Assembly: GCA_902571335.1 (NCBI GenBank) | Contig: CACGBT010000002.1 | Coordinates: forward strand, 1-64,000 | Direction: 5' to 3' | Length of the DNA stretch: 64,000 nucleotides | Source of the DNA: an uncultured Prochlorococcus sp. | GTDB lineage: Bacteria; Cyanobacteriota; Cyanobacteriia; PCC-6307; Cyanobiaceae | In this document: positions 47,706 to 57,676 of the stretch, piece after piece | Position numbering within the stretch: position 1 is the first letter of the stretch | Layout: each line of letters opens with the position of its first letter | Notes under the pieces: model-generated | What the model was told of the DNA's origin: nothing | Databases searched by the model: none | Seen by the model: only the letters and a program-made list of their open reading frames with translations | Translations under genes and position numbers: made by a program

Positions 47706-49226
47706 ATGATCAGCTCACAGAAAGATAGTTTTATAAAGGCTTACGAAGAAGGTAAAAATTTTATACCTATCGTTGAAACTTGGCCGGCAGATTTAGAGAC
47801 TCCATTATCGACCTGGTTAAAATTATCTTCAAAAGATTACCATGGTGTTTTTCTTGAATCTGTTGAAGGTGGGGAGAATTTGGGTAGGTGGAGTATTGTT
47901 GCTACTAAACCTCTTTGGGAAGCTGTTTGTTATGGAGAAGCAATAATTAAAACTTGGAATAATGGCAAAACTGAAACACATAAAGGTGATCCTTTTGATA
48001 TTTTAAGAAGTTGGACAAAGGAATACAAGTCAACCATGCTTGATGACTTGCCATCAATTGGACAGTTGTATGGCTCTTGGGGTTATGAATTAATAAATCG
48101 AATAGAACCAAGCGTTCCAATAAATGAAATTCCAAAAAACGATATCCCCTATGGCTCCTGGATGTTTTTTGATCAGTTAGTTGTTTTTGATCAAATAAAA
48201 AGATGTATTACTGCTGTGGTTTATGCAGATATTACTTCTTCAAAAGATTGCTCAATTGAAGAGTTGTATCTAAACTCAATTTCTAAAATTCAGAAAACTA
48301 AAAATTTAATGAGAGTTCCTTTAAAAGAAAATGAGTTTTTAGATTGGAATGAAAATGAGAATTTGAATTTAGATCTAGAAAGTAATTGGGAGAAAAAAGA
48401 TTTTGAGGATGCAGTTCTCTCTGCAAAAGAATACATAAGAAATGGAGATATCTTTCAAATAGTTATAAGTCAGAGATTCCAAACTAAAGTCAATAATGAT
48501 CCCTTTAATTTATATAGAAGTTTGAGGATGGTTAATCCATCCCCATACATGTCATTTTTTGATTTCGGCTCATGGTATCTGATAGGTTCAAGTCCTGAAG
48601 TAATGGTTAAAGCAGAAAAAAATAAAAATATGCAGATTGTTGCAAGCTTAAGACCAATAGCTGGCACAAGACCTAGAGGTATTGATAATCAACAAGACTT
48701 GGAATTAGAAAAGGAATTATTAAAAGATCCAAAAGAGATAGCTGAGCACGTAATGCTTATTGATCTTGGGAGAAATGATCTTGGAAGAGTTTGTGAAATT
48801 GGTACTGTCAAGGTCAAGGATTTAATGGTTATTGAGAAATATTCACATGTTATGCATATAGTAAGTCAAGTTGAAGGAATTTTAAAAAATGATGCGGATG
48901 TATGGGATTTGCTTAAAGCATCCTTTCCCGCTGGGACAGTAACTGGCGCCCCAAAAATAAGAGCTATGCAACTGATTAAGCATTTTGAAAAAGATGCTAG
49001 AGGACCTTATGCTGGTGTATATGGATCTATTGATATTAATGGTGCATTAAATACAGCAATTACTATAAGAACCATGATAGTTAAACCCTCAAGAGATGGA
49101 AAATATGATATATCAGTGCAAGCAGGAGCTGGAATAGTTGCTGATTCTTTTCCTGAAAATGAATATCAAGAGACGATAAATAAAGCAAAGGGGATACTTA
49201 AAGCATTAGCCTGTTTGGATAATTAA
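47706..49226 (+). CDS. trpE: Anthranilate synthase component I
   Basis: TrpE makes anthranilate from chorismate, the first step to tryptophan. The 506 residues have the chorismate-binding fold with [16 protein letters not shown] near residue 312, [16 protein letters not shown] near residue 350, and [19 protein letters not shown] near residue 408. The N-terminal domain includes [17 protein letters not shown], which resembles the Trp feedback site (LLES). A PabB identity is possible but less consistent with length and the N-terminal motif. gshA starts directly after its stop. trpG is not adjacent. Confidence 0.9.
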   Translation: MISSQKDSFIKAYEEGKNFIPIVETWPADLETPLSTWLKLSSKDYHGVFLESVEGGENLGRWSIVATKPLWEAVCYGEAIIKTWNNGKTETHKGDPFDILRSWTKEYKSTMLDDLPSIGQLYGSWGYELINRIEPSVPINEIPKNDIPYGSWMFFDQLVVFDQIKRCITAVVYADITSSKDCSIEELYLNSISKIQKTKNLMRVPLKENEFLDWNENENLNLDLESNWEKKDFEDAVLSAKEYIRNGDIFQIVISQRFQTKVNNDPFNLYRSLRMVNPSPYMSFFDFGSWYLIGSSPEVMVKAEKNKNMQIVASLRPIAGTRPRGIDNQQDLELEKELLKDPKEIAEHVMLIDLGRNDLGRVCEIGTVKVKDLMVIEKYSHVMHIVSQVEGILKNDADVWDLLKASFPAGTVTGAPKIRAMQLIKHFEKDARGPYAGVYGSIDINGALNTAITIRTMIVKPSRDGKYDISVQAGAGIVADSFPENEYQETINKAKGILKALACLDN

Positions 49227-50345
49227 ATGAGTCAAAATAATCTTTATAAGGGTTTTGAGGTGGAACTTTTCACAGGTTCTTCAAATTCTCATATTGGTGT
49301 TTCGGCTGAAATTGAGAAAAAATTTCCTGATTTTGTAAAAGAGCCAGATAATAGAAACGTTGAATACATAACAACACCTGAAAAAGACTACCGTTCTTTA
49401 TATGAGAAATTAATAACTCCAAGAAAAAAGTTAAGGAAGTGGCTAAAAACTAAAAATTTAACAATCATTCCTTCATCCAGTCTTTGTTTTAAACATGATA
49501 TTCAATTTCAAAGATCTGATATTGACAACGTCTATCATCAATTTATTCAAGATAATTATGGAATATCTATTGCAACTTCAAGTGTCCATATAAACATAGG
49601 AATAGATGATTTAGATAAACTTTTTACAGCAATAAGACTTATAAGATCTGAGGCTTCTCTATATCTATCGTTAAGTGCTAGTTCACCTTTTTTAAATAAT
49701 AAAATTACGAATAATCACTCTCAGAGATGGATCCAGTTTCCTAAAACACCAAGTAGGGTGCCTTTTTTTGTAAATCATAATTCTTATATCGACTGGATAG
49801 AGGAAAATATATCTAATAAAAATATGCAAAATATTAGGCATTTTTGGTCGTCAATCCGACCCAATGGTCCCCAAAGACCTTTAATTCTTGATCGTTTGGA
49901 ATTAAGAATTTGTGATTTTGTTCACGATATTAATTTGCTTTTAGGGATAACGGCCATGATAGAACTAAGGATTTTAAATCTTTTTGAAAATATAAATACC
50001 TTAGATCCTATGAATGCTAGTACTTTTTCTATGGATGAGTTGTCAGAAATATGTGATCAAAATGAAATTAATGCTGCTAAAGATAGTCTTAATTCAGAGT
50101 TAATTCACTGGCAAGATGGCAAAAAAATTATTTGCAGAGAATGGATTCAAAACTTGTTATTAGATTTATCATCCACAGCAGAAAACCATGGTATGAAACA
50201 TCTTTTGAATCCTATCTATAAAGTCCTTGAAGAAGGTAATCAATCTATGAAATGGATCAATCAATATGAAAAAGGTCTTTCTATTGAGCAGATAATGAAA
50301 ATTTCTATAGAAGATATGATTAGGAGTGAAGGCGAGAATGTTTGA
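49227..50345 (+). CDS. gshA: Glutamate-cysteine ligase, cyanobacterial type
   Basis: The first enzyme of glutathione synthesis, joining glutamate and cysteine. The 372-residue protein matches the cyanobacterial GshA group (distinct from E. coli-type): N-terminal KGFEVELFTGSSNSHIGVSA, EPDNRNVEYITTPEKDY, IIPSSSLCFKHDI and ATSSVHINIGIDD motifs. Its ATG immediately follows the trpE stop with no gap, so translation is likely coupled. Glutathione synthase is not in the window. Confidence 0.88.
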   Translation: MSQNNLYKGFEVELFTGSSNSHIGVSAEIEKKFPDFVKEPDNRNVEYITTPEKDYRSLYEKLITPRKKLRKWLKTKNLTIIPSSSLCFKHDIQFQRSDIDNVYHQFIQDNYGISIATSSVHINIGIDDLDKLFTAIRLIRSEASLYLSLSASSPFLNNKITNNHSQRWIQFPKTPSRVPFFVNHNSYIDWIEENISNKNMQNIRHFWSSIRPNGPQRPLILDRLELRICDFVHDINLLLGITAMIELRILNLFENINTLDPMNASTFSMDELSEICDQNEINAAKDSLNSELIHWQDGKKIICREWIQNLLLDLSSTAENHGMKHLLNPIYKVLEEGNQSMKWINQYEKGLSIEQIMKISIEDMIRSEGENV

Positions 50346-50398
50346 TTATTTAAATAAACATTTGATCTGAAGATTTTCACTTGTGACATAATGATAAT

Positions 50399-53368
50399 AT
50401 GGAATCCTTTCGACAGATAAAAAAAAATAACGTGGATCTGATAAGTAACAATGATCCACTAGATAAAAATCGTCTTTTAATAGAAGATCTATGGGAATCT
50501 GTACTCAGAGAAGAATGCCCAGATGATCAAGCAGAAAGATTGATACAGCTTAAAGAATTAAGTTATTCAAAACAAATTGATGGTGATAGTTCAAAAACTT
50601 TTAAAAATGAAATAGTTGATATTGTAAATTCTATGGATTTAGCAGAATCCATTGCTGCAGCGAGGGCGTTTTCTCTGTATTTTCAACTTGTGAATATATT
50701 GGAACAAAGAGTTGAGGAAGATAGATATATTCAAAGTTTTACAAATAAGGATATTCAAAAATCGCACGATAATCTTGATCCTTTTGCTCCACCATTGGCT
50801 AGGCAAAATGCTCCAGTAACTTTTAGAGAATTATTTTATAGGTTGAGGAAATTAAATGTACCACCAGGGAAATTAGAAGAGTTATTGCAAGAAATGGATA
50901 TTCGTTTAGTTTTTACTGCACATCCGACTGAGATAGTAAGACATACGATTAGACATAAGCAAACAAGAGTAGCAAATTTGTTAAAAAAAATACAAATTGA
51001 GCAATTTCTAACAAAAGAAGAAAAAAATTCCCTAAAAACCCAATTAAAAGAGGAAGTAAGACTTTGGTGGAGAACAGATGAATTGCATCAATTTAAACCA
51101 TCAGTTTTAGACGAAGTAGATTATGCCTTGCATTATTTTCAGCAAGTTTTATTTAATGCTATGCCTCAATTGAGGGGAAGGATCGTTGAAGCACTCACCG
51201 AAAATTATCCAGATGTTCAGTTACCCTCTGAATCTTTTTGTAATTTCGGTTCTTGGGTAGGTTCAGATAGAGATGGTAATCCATCGGTTACTCCTGAGAT
51301 AACATGGAGAACTGCTTGCTACCAAAGGCAGTTGATGTTGGAAAGATATATAATCGCGACATCCAATCTTAGAGATCAATTAAGTGTCTCGATGCAATGG
51401 AGTCAAGTCAGTTCTTCTCTATTAGAGTCACTCGAAACGGACAGAGTTAAGTTCCCAGAAATCTATGAAGCGAGGGCTACTAGGTATAGATCAGAGCCAT
51501 ATAGATTGAAATTAAGTTATATTTTAGAAAAATTAAGGTTAACTCAAGAAAGAAATAATTTATTAGCTGATAATGGATGGAAATTGGACTTAGAGGGAGC
51601 AATTGATAACAATAATCTTGATAAAGTTGAAAATTTATATTACAAGTCAGTCAACGAATTTACTTATGATCTTGAATTAATTAAAAATAGCCTAATTAGT
51701 ACAGATTTAACTTGCGATTCTGTAAACACCTTACTTACTCAGGTTCATATTTTTGGATTTTCTTTGGCAAGTTTAGATATTCGTCAAGAGAGTACAAGAC
51801 ATAGTGACGCTATACAAGAACTTACAAATTATCTTGATTTATCTGTGCAATATAACCAGATGTCTGAGGAAGAGAAAATTAAATGGCTCATAGACGAATT
51901 AAATACAAAAAGGCCTTTAATTCCATCTGACGTCAACTGGACAAAAACTACAGAAGAGACCTTTTCAGTTTTTAAAATGGTAAAGAGACTACAGCAAGAA
52001 TTTGGAAGTCGCATTTGTCATTCTTATGTAATTTCAATGAGTCATAGTGCATCTGACTTGCTTGAAGTTCTCTTGCTGGCAAAAGAAATGGGACTTCTTG
52101 ATCAAAATTCACAAACGTCAAAATTATTAGTTGTTCCTCTTTTTGAAACTGTAGAAGACCTTAAAAGAGCACCAGAAGTAATGGAAAAATTGTTTAAATT
52201 AGATTTCTATAGAGCATTGTTGCCAAAAGTGGGAGAATCTTTTAAACCACTGCAAGAATTAATGCTCGGATACTCTGATAGCAATAAAGATTCAGGGTTT
52301 GTTTCTAGTAATTGGGAAATTCATAGAGCCCAAATAGCTCTTCAAAATCTTTCAAGCAGAAATAACATATTGCTTAGACTTTTTCATGGAAGAGGTGGTT
52401 CTGTAGGGAGAGGAGGAGGACCCGCCTATCAGGCAATATTGGCCCAACCAAGCGGCACTTTAAAAGGACGAATAAAAATAACAGAACAAGGTGAAGTTTT
52501 AGCTTCTAAATATAGTCTTCCGGAATTAGCTTTGTATAATCTTGAGACTGTCACTACAGCGGTAATTCAAAATAGTTTGGTAAATAACAGACTTGACGCT
52601 ACTCCAGAATGGAATCAATTAATGTCTAGGTTGGCAGAAACATCAAGGTCTCACTATAGAAAATTAGTTCATGAGAATCCTGATTTGTTAAATTTCTTTC
52701 AAGAGGTCACTCCAATAGAAGAAATAAGTAAATTACAGATCTCTAGTAGGCCTGCTAGAAGAAAAAAAGGTGCAAAAGATTTGTCAAGTTTAAGAGCTAT
52801 CCCATGGGTATTTGGTTGGACACAAAGTAGATTTCTTTTGCCAAGTTGGTTTGGAGTAGGTACTGCATTGTCATCTGAATTAAATTCAGATCCACAACAA
52901 ATCGAATTATTAAGAGTTTTACATCAAAGATGGCCATTTTTCAGGATGCTTATATCTAAGGTAGAAATGACATTATCTAAGGTTGATTTGGAAGTTGCAA
53001 GATATTATGTTGATACACTTGGCAGTAAGGAAAATAAAGATTCTTTTGATAATATTTTTGAAGTAATTTCTAGAGAATATAATCTTACAAAATCTTTAAT
53101 ACTTGAAATTACTGGTAAAAATAAACTCCTCGAATCTGATAGGGACTTGAAATCATCAGTAAGCTTGAGAAATAAGACAATTATCCCATTGGGGTTTTTG
53201 CAGGTTTCACTTTTAAGAAGACTAAGAGACCAGACAAGACAACCTCCAATAAGCGAATTTATTATTGAAAAAGATGAATCTAGAAGAGCTTACAGTAGAA
53301 GTGAACTATTGAGGGGAGCACTTTTAACTATTAATGGTATAGCAGCTGGCATGAGAAATACAGGTTGA
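50399..53368 (+). CDS. ppc: Phosphoenolpyruvate carboxylase
   Basis: Ppc carboxylates PEP to oxaloacetate, refilling the TCA intermediates used with icd for nitrogen assimilation. The 989 residues are full length. Catalytic regions are visible: [17 protein letters not shown] near residue 180 (active His), [17 protein letters not shown] near residue 620, [16 protein letters not shown] near residue 660 (glycine-rich loop) and the C-terminal end [12 protein letters not shown]. It is followed by a small unknown gene 3 bases later. Confidence 0.97.
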   Translation: MESFRQIKKNNVDLISNNDPLDKNRLLIEDLWESVLREECPDDQAERLIQLKELSYSKQIDGDSSKTFKNEIVDIVNSMDLAESIAAARAFSLYFQLVNILEQRVEEDRYIQSFTNKDIQKSHDNLDPFAPPLARQNAPVTFRELFYRLRKLNVPPGKLEELLQEMDIRLVFTAHPTEIVRHTIRHKQTRVANLLKKIQIEQFLTKEEKNSLKTQLKEEVRLWWRTDELHQFKPSVLDEVDYALHYFQQVLFNAMPQLRGRIVEALTENYPDVQLPSESFCNFGSWVGSDRDGNPSVTPEITWRTACYQRQLMLERYIIATSNLRDQLSVSMQWSQVSSSLLESLETDRVKFPEIYEARATRYRSEPYRLKLSYILEKLRLTQERNNLLADNGWKLDLEGAIDNNNLDKVENLYYKSVNEFTYDLELIKNSLISTDLTCDSVNTLLTQVHIFGFSLASLDIRQESTRHSDAIQELTNYLDLSVQYNQMSEEEKIKWLIDELNTKRPLIPSDVNWTKTTEETFSVFKMVKRLQQEFGSRICHSYVISMSHSASDLLEVLLLAKEMGLLDQNSQTSKLLVVPLFETVEDLKRAPEVMEKLFKLDFYRALLPKVGESFKPLQELMLGYSDSNKDSGFVSSNWEIHRAQIALQNLSSRNNILLRLFHGRGGSVGRGGGPAYQAILAQPSGTLKGRIKITEQGEVLASKYSLPELALYNLETVTTAVIQNSLVNNRLDATPEWNQLMSRLAETSRSHYRKLVHENPDLLNFFQEVTPIEEISKLQISSRPARRKKGAKDLSSLRAIPWVFGWTQSRFLLPSWFGVGTALSSELNSDPQQIELLRVLHQRWPFFRMLISKVEMTLSKVDLEVARYYVDTLGSKENKDSFDNIFEVISREYNLTKSLILEITGKNKLLESDRDLKSSVSLRNKTIIPLGFLQVSLLRRLRDQTRQPPISEFIIEKDESRRAYSRSELLRGALLTINGIAAGMRNTG

Positions 53369-53371
53369 TAA

Positions 53372-53818
53372 TTGCAATATTTTTCTAAAAAAAAACTTGT
53401 TCTTCCAGAAGGTTATTTTGTTAACTCTTCACAAATTCCATTAGCTAAAGAAGTTAACAAACTTTTAGCGAATTGTGGTTGCGAGACTTTTCCAATAAAA
53501 CCTCTTTCTGAAGCTATTCAGAAAAGTAATTTCTTTTTTTCCATAAAGAGTGAATCAAAAAATAAATTATATGGCTTTGTAAGGGTTACTTCCGACAGGG
53601 GATTAAATGCTAACTTGTGGAATTTAAGTGCATTGCCAGGAAATAATCAGCAACTTTATTATTCAATATTGCTTCAAGTAACTCTTGAGAAAATAAATAG
53701 AGAAATGCCTGGATGTAGTATTTCCGTACAGGCTCCAGTATCTTCTTTTCTAAGTTTAGAGGATAATGGATTCATATTAGATCCAAATGGAATAAGAGTA
53801 ATGGGATATAAACTTTAA
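53372..53818 (+). CDS. Small protein, possibly GNAT-like
   Basis: A 148-residue protein starting at TTG 3 bases after ppc. The middle reads KLYGFVRVTSDRGLNANLWNL, followed by a helix-rich LLQVTLEKINREMPGCSISV and the C-terminal SLEDNGFILDPNGIRVMGYKL. The order strand-strand-helix-strand with a final G-F...GY pattern resembles an N-acetyltransferase fold, but the acetyl-CoA-binding Q/RxxGxG/A loop is not clear, so catalytic activity is doubtful. The function is unknown. tRNA-Arg(CCG) lies just downstream on the other strand. Confidence 0.6.
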   Translation: MQYFSKKKLVLPEGYFVNSSQIPLAKEVNKLLANCGCETFPIKPLSEAIQKSNFFFSIKSESKNKLYGFVRVTSDRGLNANLWNLSALPGNNQQLYYSILLQVTLEKINREMPGCSISVQAPVSSFLSLEDNGFILDPNGIRVMGYKL

Positions 53819-53829
53819 AAATCATTTTA

Positions 53830-53903
53830 CGAGCATGGAGGGATTCGAACCCCCGACTCTCAGAATCGGAATCTGATGCTCTATCCTACTGAGCTACATG
53901 CCC
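53830..53903 (-). tRNA. tRNA-Arg (anticodon CCG)
   Basis: On the minus strand, a 74-nt cloverleaf: acceptor GGGCATG pairs with CATGCTC (one G-U), D arm GCTC/GAGC, anticodon stem TCAGA/TCTGA with loop TTCCGAT giving anticodon CCG, and T arm GGGGG TTCGAAT CCCTC with discriminator G. It reads CGG codons. Together with the CCU tRNA it gives two arginine isoacceptors in the window. Confidence 0.95.
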
Positions 53904-53967
53904 TTTAATTTTTCAATTTCTTTAAAGAAAATCTAAATATTTCAAACTTAGCTAATTTAATTAATGA

Positions 53968-55072
53968 ATGCACAAAAAAAATTTTTTTAAATAAATTAAA
54001 AATTAAAAATTTTCGGAACCATAAAAGTTTTGAAATTGATTTAAAAGAGCAAAGAGTAATTGTTCTTGGATGTAACGGTATTGGTAAGTCAAATTTACTT
54101 GAATCGATTGAATTTTTAAGTCAGTTAAGATCTAATAGAGCATTAAGTGATAAAGATTTAATAGAGAATGATAGTGATATGGCTGTTGTCATAGGACAAG
54201 TAAATCATAAGGACGATTTAAAGTTAAATTTATTTCGAAAAGGCCCTAAAAGAATTTACGTCAATGAATCAATCTTGAAAAAACAGAGTGAAATAAAGAA
54301 TTATATTCGGAGTGTATGTTTCTGTTCTAATGATATAGATATTGTTAGAAGTGAACCAAGTTATCGAAGAACATGGATTGATAAAGTTGTATCTCAGCTT
54401 GAACCAGTATATTTAGACCTGATAAGTAGATTTAACAGGCTTTTAAAGCAAAGAAGTCATTTTTGGCGTTCGGAAAGTTTCTTAAAAACCCAATCCTCAG
54501 ATATTGTTGAAAGCTTTGATATTCAAATGTCAATAATAAGTACAAGAATTTTTAGGCGCAGAAGAAGGGCTTTATTAAAAATAAAACCATATGTTGAATA
54601 TTGGCATAATCATTTAAGTAAATCTAAAGAGCAAATAGACATAAATTATCTTTCGGGGATACAAAATATAAGTCCAGAAGAAGAAGAAGAAGAGGTTATT
54701 AGTAAGAAAATAGCAGAACAGCTCTTAAATCAGCGTTCTATAGAAGCATTGACTGGTAAGTGTAATTTTGGCCCTCATCGTGATGATGTTGAGTTTCTAA
54801 TCAATAATGTCTCAGTTAGAAAATATGGTTCATCAGGACAGCAAAGGACTTTTATCTTGGCTTTAAAGATGGCTGAACTAGATTTATTAACTAAAACATT
54901 AAATGTCCCTCCAATACTTATATTGGATGATGTCTTGGCGGAATTAGATTTAACCAGACAAAATTTGTTATTGAATTCTGTTGGCAAAGATAGTCAATGT
55001 TTTATAAGTGCGACACATTTAGATAAATTTAATCAGTCTTTCTTAGGCTCGTCGCAAATGATTCATTTATAA
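53968..55072 (+). CDS. recF: RecF DNA repair/replication ATPase, start interrupted by one-base frame shift
   Basis: RecF is an ABC-type ATPase that loads RecA at ssDNA gaps. The conserved N-terminus KLKIKNFRNHKSFEIDL and Walker A LGCNGIGKSN (nt about 54066-54097) are encoded in a frame that has no ATG, GTG or TTG between the stop at 53906 and the ATG at 54179; that ATG would remove the Walker A. An ATG at 53968 is one base out of frame: with one A fewer in the A8 run (53974-53981) it would read MHKKIFLNKLKIKNF. The C-terminal signature SSGQQRTFILALKMAELDLL and Walker B LILDDVLAELD are intact. Span given from 53968; the frame-2 body ends at 55072. ATT at 53981 is an alternative start. Confidence 0.75.
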
Positions 55073-55124
55073 TTATAAAAAGACATAATTCTTAGCTAAG
55101 CTTAAATTTATATAAATTTCTTAA

Positions 55125-55559
55125 ATGGAAATCTACAAAAAAAGTCAAATTTTAAGTTCTTTTAGTGATGAGCAAAAATTAACTCATCAAAGTAAACACC
55201 TTTTGTTGGAACTTTATAAATGCGATAGTGAAAAATTAAATGATGAATCTTTTTTGCGCTGTATTTTAAATAGAGCCGCTAAATTGGCAAATGCAACAGT
55301 TCTGAATTTGATAAGTAATAAATTTGAGCCTCAGGGGGTTACGGCAATTGCATTACTAGCAGAATCTCATATTTCAATTCATACTTGGCCTGAGTCTAAT
55401 TATTCTGCAGTCGATATTTTTACATGTGGTCAAAATATGCTGCCGGAACTAGCTAGTCAATATTTAATTGAATCTTTGATGGCTAAAGAACATTCTTTGC
55501 GTGTCATTAAGCGAGATCCACCTAAAGCAGTACCTAAACAGATCAGAACGGCTGTCTAA
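55125..55559 (+). CDS. speD: S-adenosylmethionine decarboxylase proenzyme
   Basis: SpeD makes decarboxylated SAM, the aminopropyl donor for spermidine. The 144-residue proenzyme cleaves itself to form a pyruvoyl group: the site is Ser81 in LLAESHISIHTWPESNYSAV, with His86 and Cys101 (FTCG) as helper residues. It is about 15-25 residues longer at the N-terminus than the compact archaeal/Thermotoga form. SAM use connects it with ahcY in this window. A speE partner is not in view. It is convergent with the larE-like gene. Confidence 0.93.
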   Translation: MEIYKKSQILSSFSDEQKLTHQSKHLLLELYKCDSEKLNDESFLRCILNRAAKLANATVLNLISNKFEPQGVTAIALLAESHISIHTWPESNYSAVDIFTCGQNMLPELASQYLIESLMAKEHSLRVIKRDPPKAVPKQIRTAV

Positions 55560-55567
55560 TACAATAT

Positions 55568-56392
55568 TTACCTATTTAATTTTCCGCTTATTAGTCCTTC
55601 AAGATCTAAACTTGTGCAATTAAATCCTAAATTAGAAAAATATTTAACTAACTCACTAAAATTAAATTTGTTAAAAAAATACTTTAATTCATCTTGGGGA
55701 ATTTCTATTCTTGCAGTTGAACCTTGACAGCGAACTCTAACCTCCGATAAGCCACCTTTTTTAAGGAACTCTTCTGCTTTCTCAACCATTTTTAGCCTAT
55801 CACTAGTTATTTCGTGGCCATAAGGAAATCTTGATGATAAACAAGGTTGAGCAGGCTTATCCCACCAAGGGAAACCTAATGCTCTTGATATATCCCTAAT
55901 GTCTTGTTTTGAGAATTTAAATTTAGCAAGGGGAGAGATAACTCCTGCTTGTATTGAGGCTTCTATACCTGGTCTGTAATCTTTAAGATCATCAAGATTG
56001 ACTCCATCTAAAACAATCTTGTAATTAAGTTTTTTAGAGAGGTAGGTTGTATGTTTGTGGAGCTCTTTTTTGCATGCAAAGCACCTATCCTTAGGATTTT
56101 TACTGTAACTTGATTGGTCTAATTCTGATGTTTTAATTTCTAAATGCTTTACTCCAATCCATTTTGCTTGACTTCTTGCTTCTTCGCGTAGAGTATTGGC
56201 TAATGCAGGAGAAATTCCAGTTATTGCAATTGCTTTGCTACCTAATTGCTCGAATGCTAATGATGCTACTAATGTACTATCAACTCCTCCGGAATAAGCA
56301 ATACAAACACTTTCAAGATTCTTAATGTATCTTCTGATTTTATAAAGCTTTTCACTTTGTTCATCAGAGAGAATTTCTAGTTGATTGAACAT
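55568..56392 (-). CDS. LarE-like ATP-dependent sacrificial sulfur transferase
   Basis: A 274-residue PP-loop protein of the LarE family, which donates a cysteine sulfur to a nicotinate-derived cofactor. PP-loop YSGGVDST is at residues 33-40. Three cysteines fit the family: Cys104 and Cys107 in DRCFACKKEL and Cys184 in AQPCLSSRFPYG, the sacrificial or cluster-binding positions. LarB, LarC and a nickel-pincer racemase are not seen nearby, so the acceptor is unknown. It is divergent from the tandem CobA-like gene, with 109 bases between starts. Confidence 0.85.
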   Translation of the reverse strand: MFNQLEILSDEQSEKLYKIRRYIKNLESVCIAYSGGVDSTLVASLAFEQLGSKAIAITGISPALANTLREEARSQAKWIGVKHLEIKTSELDQSSYSKNPKDRCFACKKELHKHTTYLSKKLNYKIVLDGVNLDDLKDYRPGIEASIQAGVISPLAKFKFSKQDIRDISRALGFPWWDKPAQPCLSSRFPYGHEITSDRLKMVEKAEEFLKKGGLSEVRVRCQGSTARIEIPQDELKYFFNKFNFSELVKYFSNLGFNCTSLDLEGLISGKLNR

Positions 56393-56501
56393 GTTAAATA
56401 CTTTAAAATTTAAATTACATATAAATAGGTTGAATTTATTATTAAACCTTTAATAATATTCTTATTTATATATTAGATTAAAACCTATTATTTTTGTTCA
56501 A

Positions 56502-57662
56502 TTGGCGAATACGAGTAGAAATAGAGGAATTGGGATTGTCACTGCAAGTGATAGTCAAGAGAGATCAAAAGGTCAATTACATATTTATGATGGAGAGGGT
56601 AAGGGAAAAAGTCAGGCTGCTTTGGGAGTAGTTCTCAGGACTATAGGATTAGGGATATGTGAAAAAAGACAGTCAAGAGTTTTACTTCTAAGATTTTTAA
56701 AAGGTCCTGAGAGGCCATATGACGAGGATTCAGCTATAGAGGCTTTACAAAGAGGCTTTCCACATTTAATTGACCATGTAAGGACAGGAAGATCAGAATT
56801 CTTTAATTCTGACCAAGTGACAAAGTTTGATGTTTGTGAGGCTGAGAGAGGTTGGAATATTGCTAAAGGAGCAATTGCTAGTTCTCTTTATTCTGTAGTT
56901 GTACTAGATGAGTTGAATCCAGTTCTTGATTTAGGAATGCTTGATATCAATGAAGTAGTTGACTCTCTTCAAAAGCGTCCCGATGGATTGGAAATAATAA
57001 TTACTGGAAGAGCAGCCCCTCCTTCTTTGGTAAGAATATCGCAACTGCATTCAGAAATGAGGCCCCGTTCAAAAGAAAACGTATCAAATCAAACTGAATA
57101 TAAAAGATTGAATGGTGGAATTGAGATTTATACGGGTGAAGGAAAAGGTAAATCTACAAGTGCGCTTGGTAAAGCTCTTCAAGCTATTGGTAAAGGAATA
57201 TCTCAAGATAAAAGTCATAGAGTTTTAATATTACAGTGGTTAAAAGGTGGAAATGGTTATACAGAAGATGCTGCTATAGAAGCTTTGAGAGAGAGTTATC
57301 CGCATTTGGTAGATCATTTGCGTTCAGGCAGAGATGCAATTGTATGGAGAGGTCAGCAACAGCCAATCGATTACGTAGAGGCTGAAAGAGCGTGGGAAAT
57401 TGCTAAAGCTGCTATTTTATCTGGTTTGTATAAAACAATCATTTTAGATGAATTGAATCCTACTGTTGATTTAGAGCTGCTACCTGTGGAACCAATACAT
57501 CAAACGCTTTTAAAAAAACCGGCAGATACAGAAGTTGTTATTACTGGGAGGTGTAAAAATGAACCTTCATACTTTGAACTTGCTGATGTCTACTCTGAAA
57601 TGGTTTGCCACAAGCATTATGCAAATGTTGGAGTTGATTTGAAAAGAGGTGTAGATTACTAA
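56502..57662 (+). CDS. Tandem-duplicated CobA/BtuR-like corrinoid adenosyltransferase
   Basis: A 386-residue protein made of two copies of a P-loop cob(I)yrinic acid a,c-diamide adenosyltransferase-like (CobO/BtuR) domain. Each copy keeps the P-loop YDGEGKGKSQAALG or YTGEGKGKSTSALG (P-loops at residues 31-37 and 212-218), LDELNP (135-140 and 315-320) and ITGR (167-170 and 347-350). The second copy retains the family end NVGVDLKRGVDY. The start is TTG at 56502. Expected activity is transfer of adenosyl from ATP to the corrinoid cobalt in cobalamin synthesis. The fused duplication is unusual compared with single-domain enzymes of about 190 residues. Confidence 0.85.
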   Translation: MANTSRNRGIGIVTASDSQERSKGQLHIYDGEGKGKSQAALGVVLRTIGLGICEKRQSRVLLLRFLKGPERPYDEDSAIEALQRGFPHLIDHVRTGRSEFFNSDQVTKFDVCEAERGWNIAKGAIASSLYSVVVLDELNPVLDLGMLDINEVVDSLQKRPDGLEIIITGRAAPPSLVRISQLHSEMRPRSKENVSNQTEYKRLNGGIEIYTGEGKGKSTSALGKALQAIGKGISQDKSHRVLILQWLKGGNGYTEDAAIEALRESYPHLVDHLRSGRDAIVWRGQQQPIDYVEAERAWEIAKAAILSGLYKTIILDELNPTVDLELLPVEPIHQTLLKKPADTEVVITGRCKNEPSYFELADVYSEMVCHKHYANVGVDLKRGVDY

Positions 57663-57676
57663 ATATTATTAAAATG

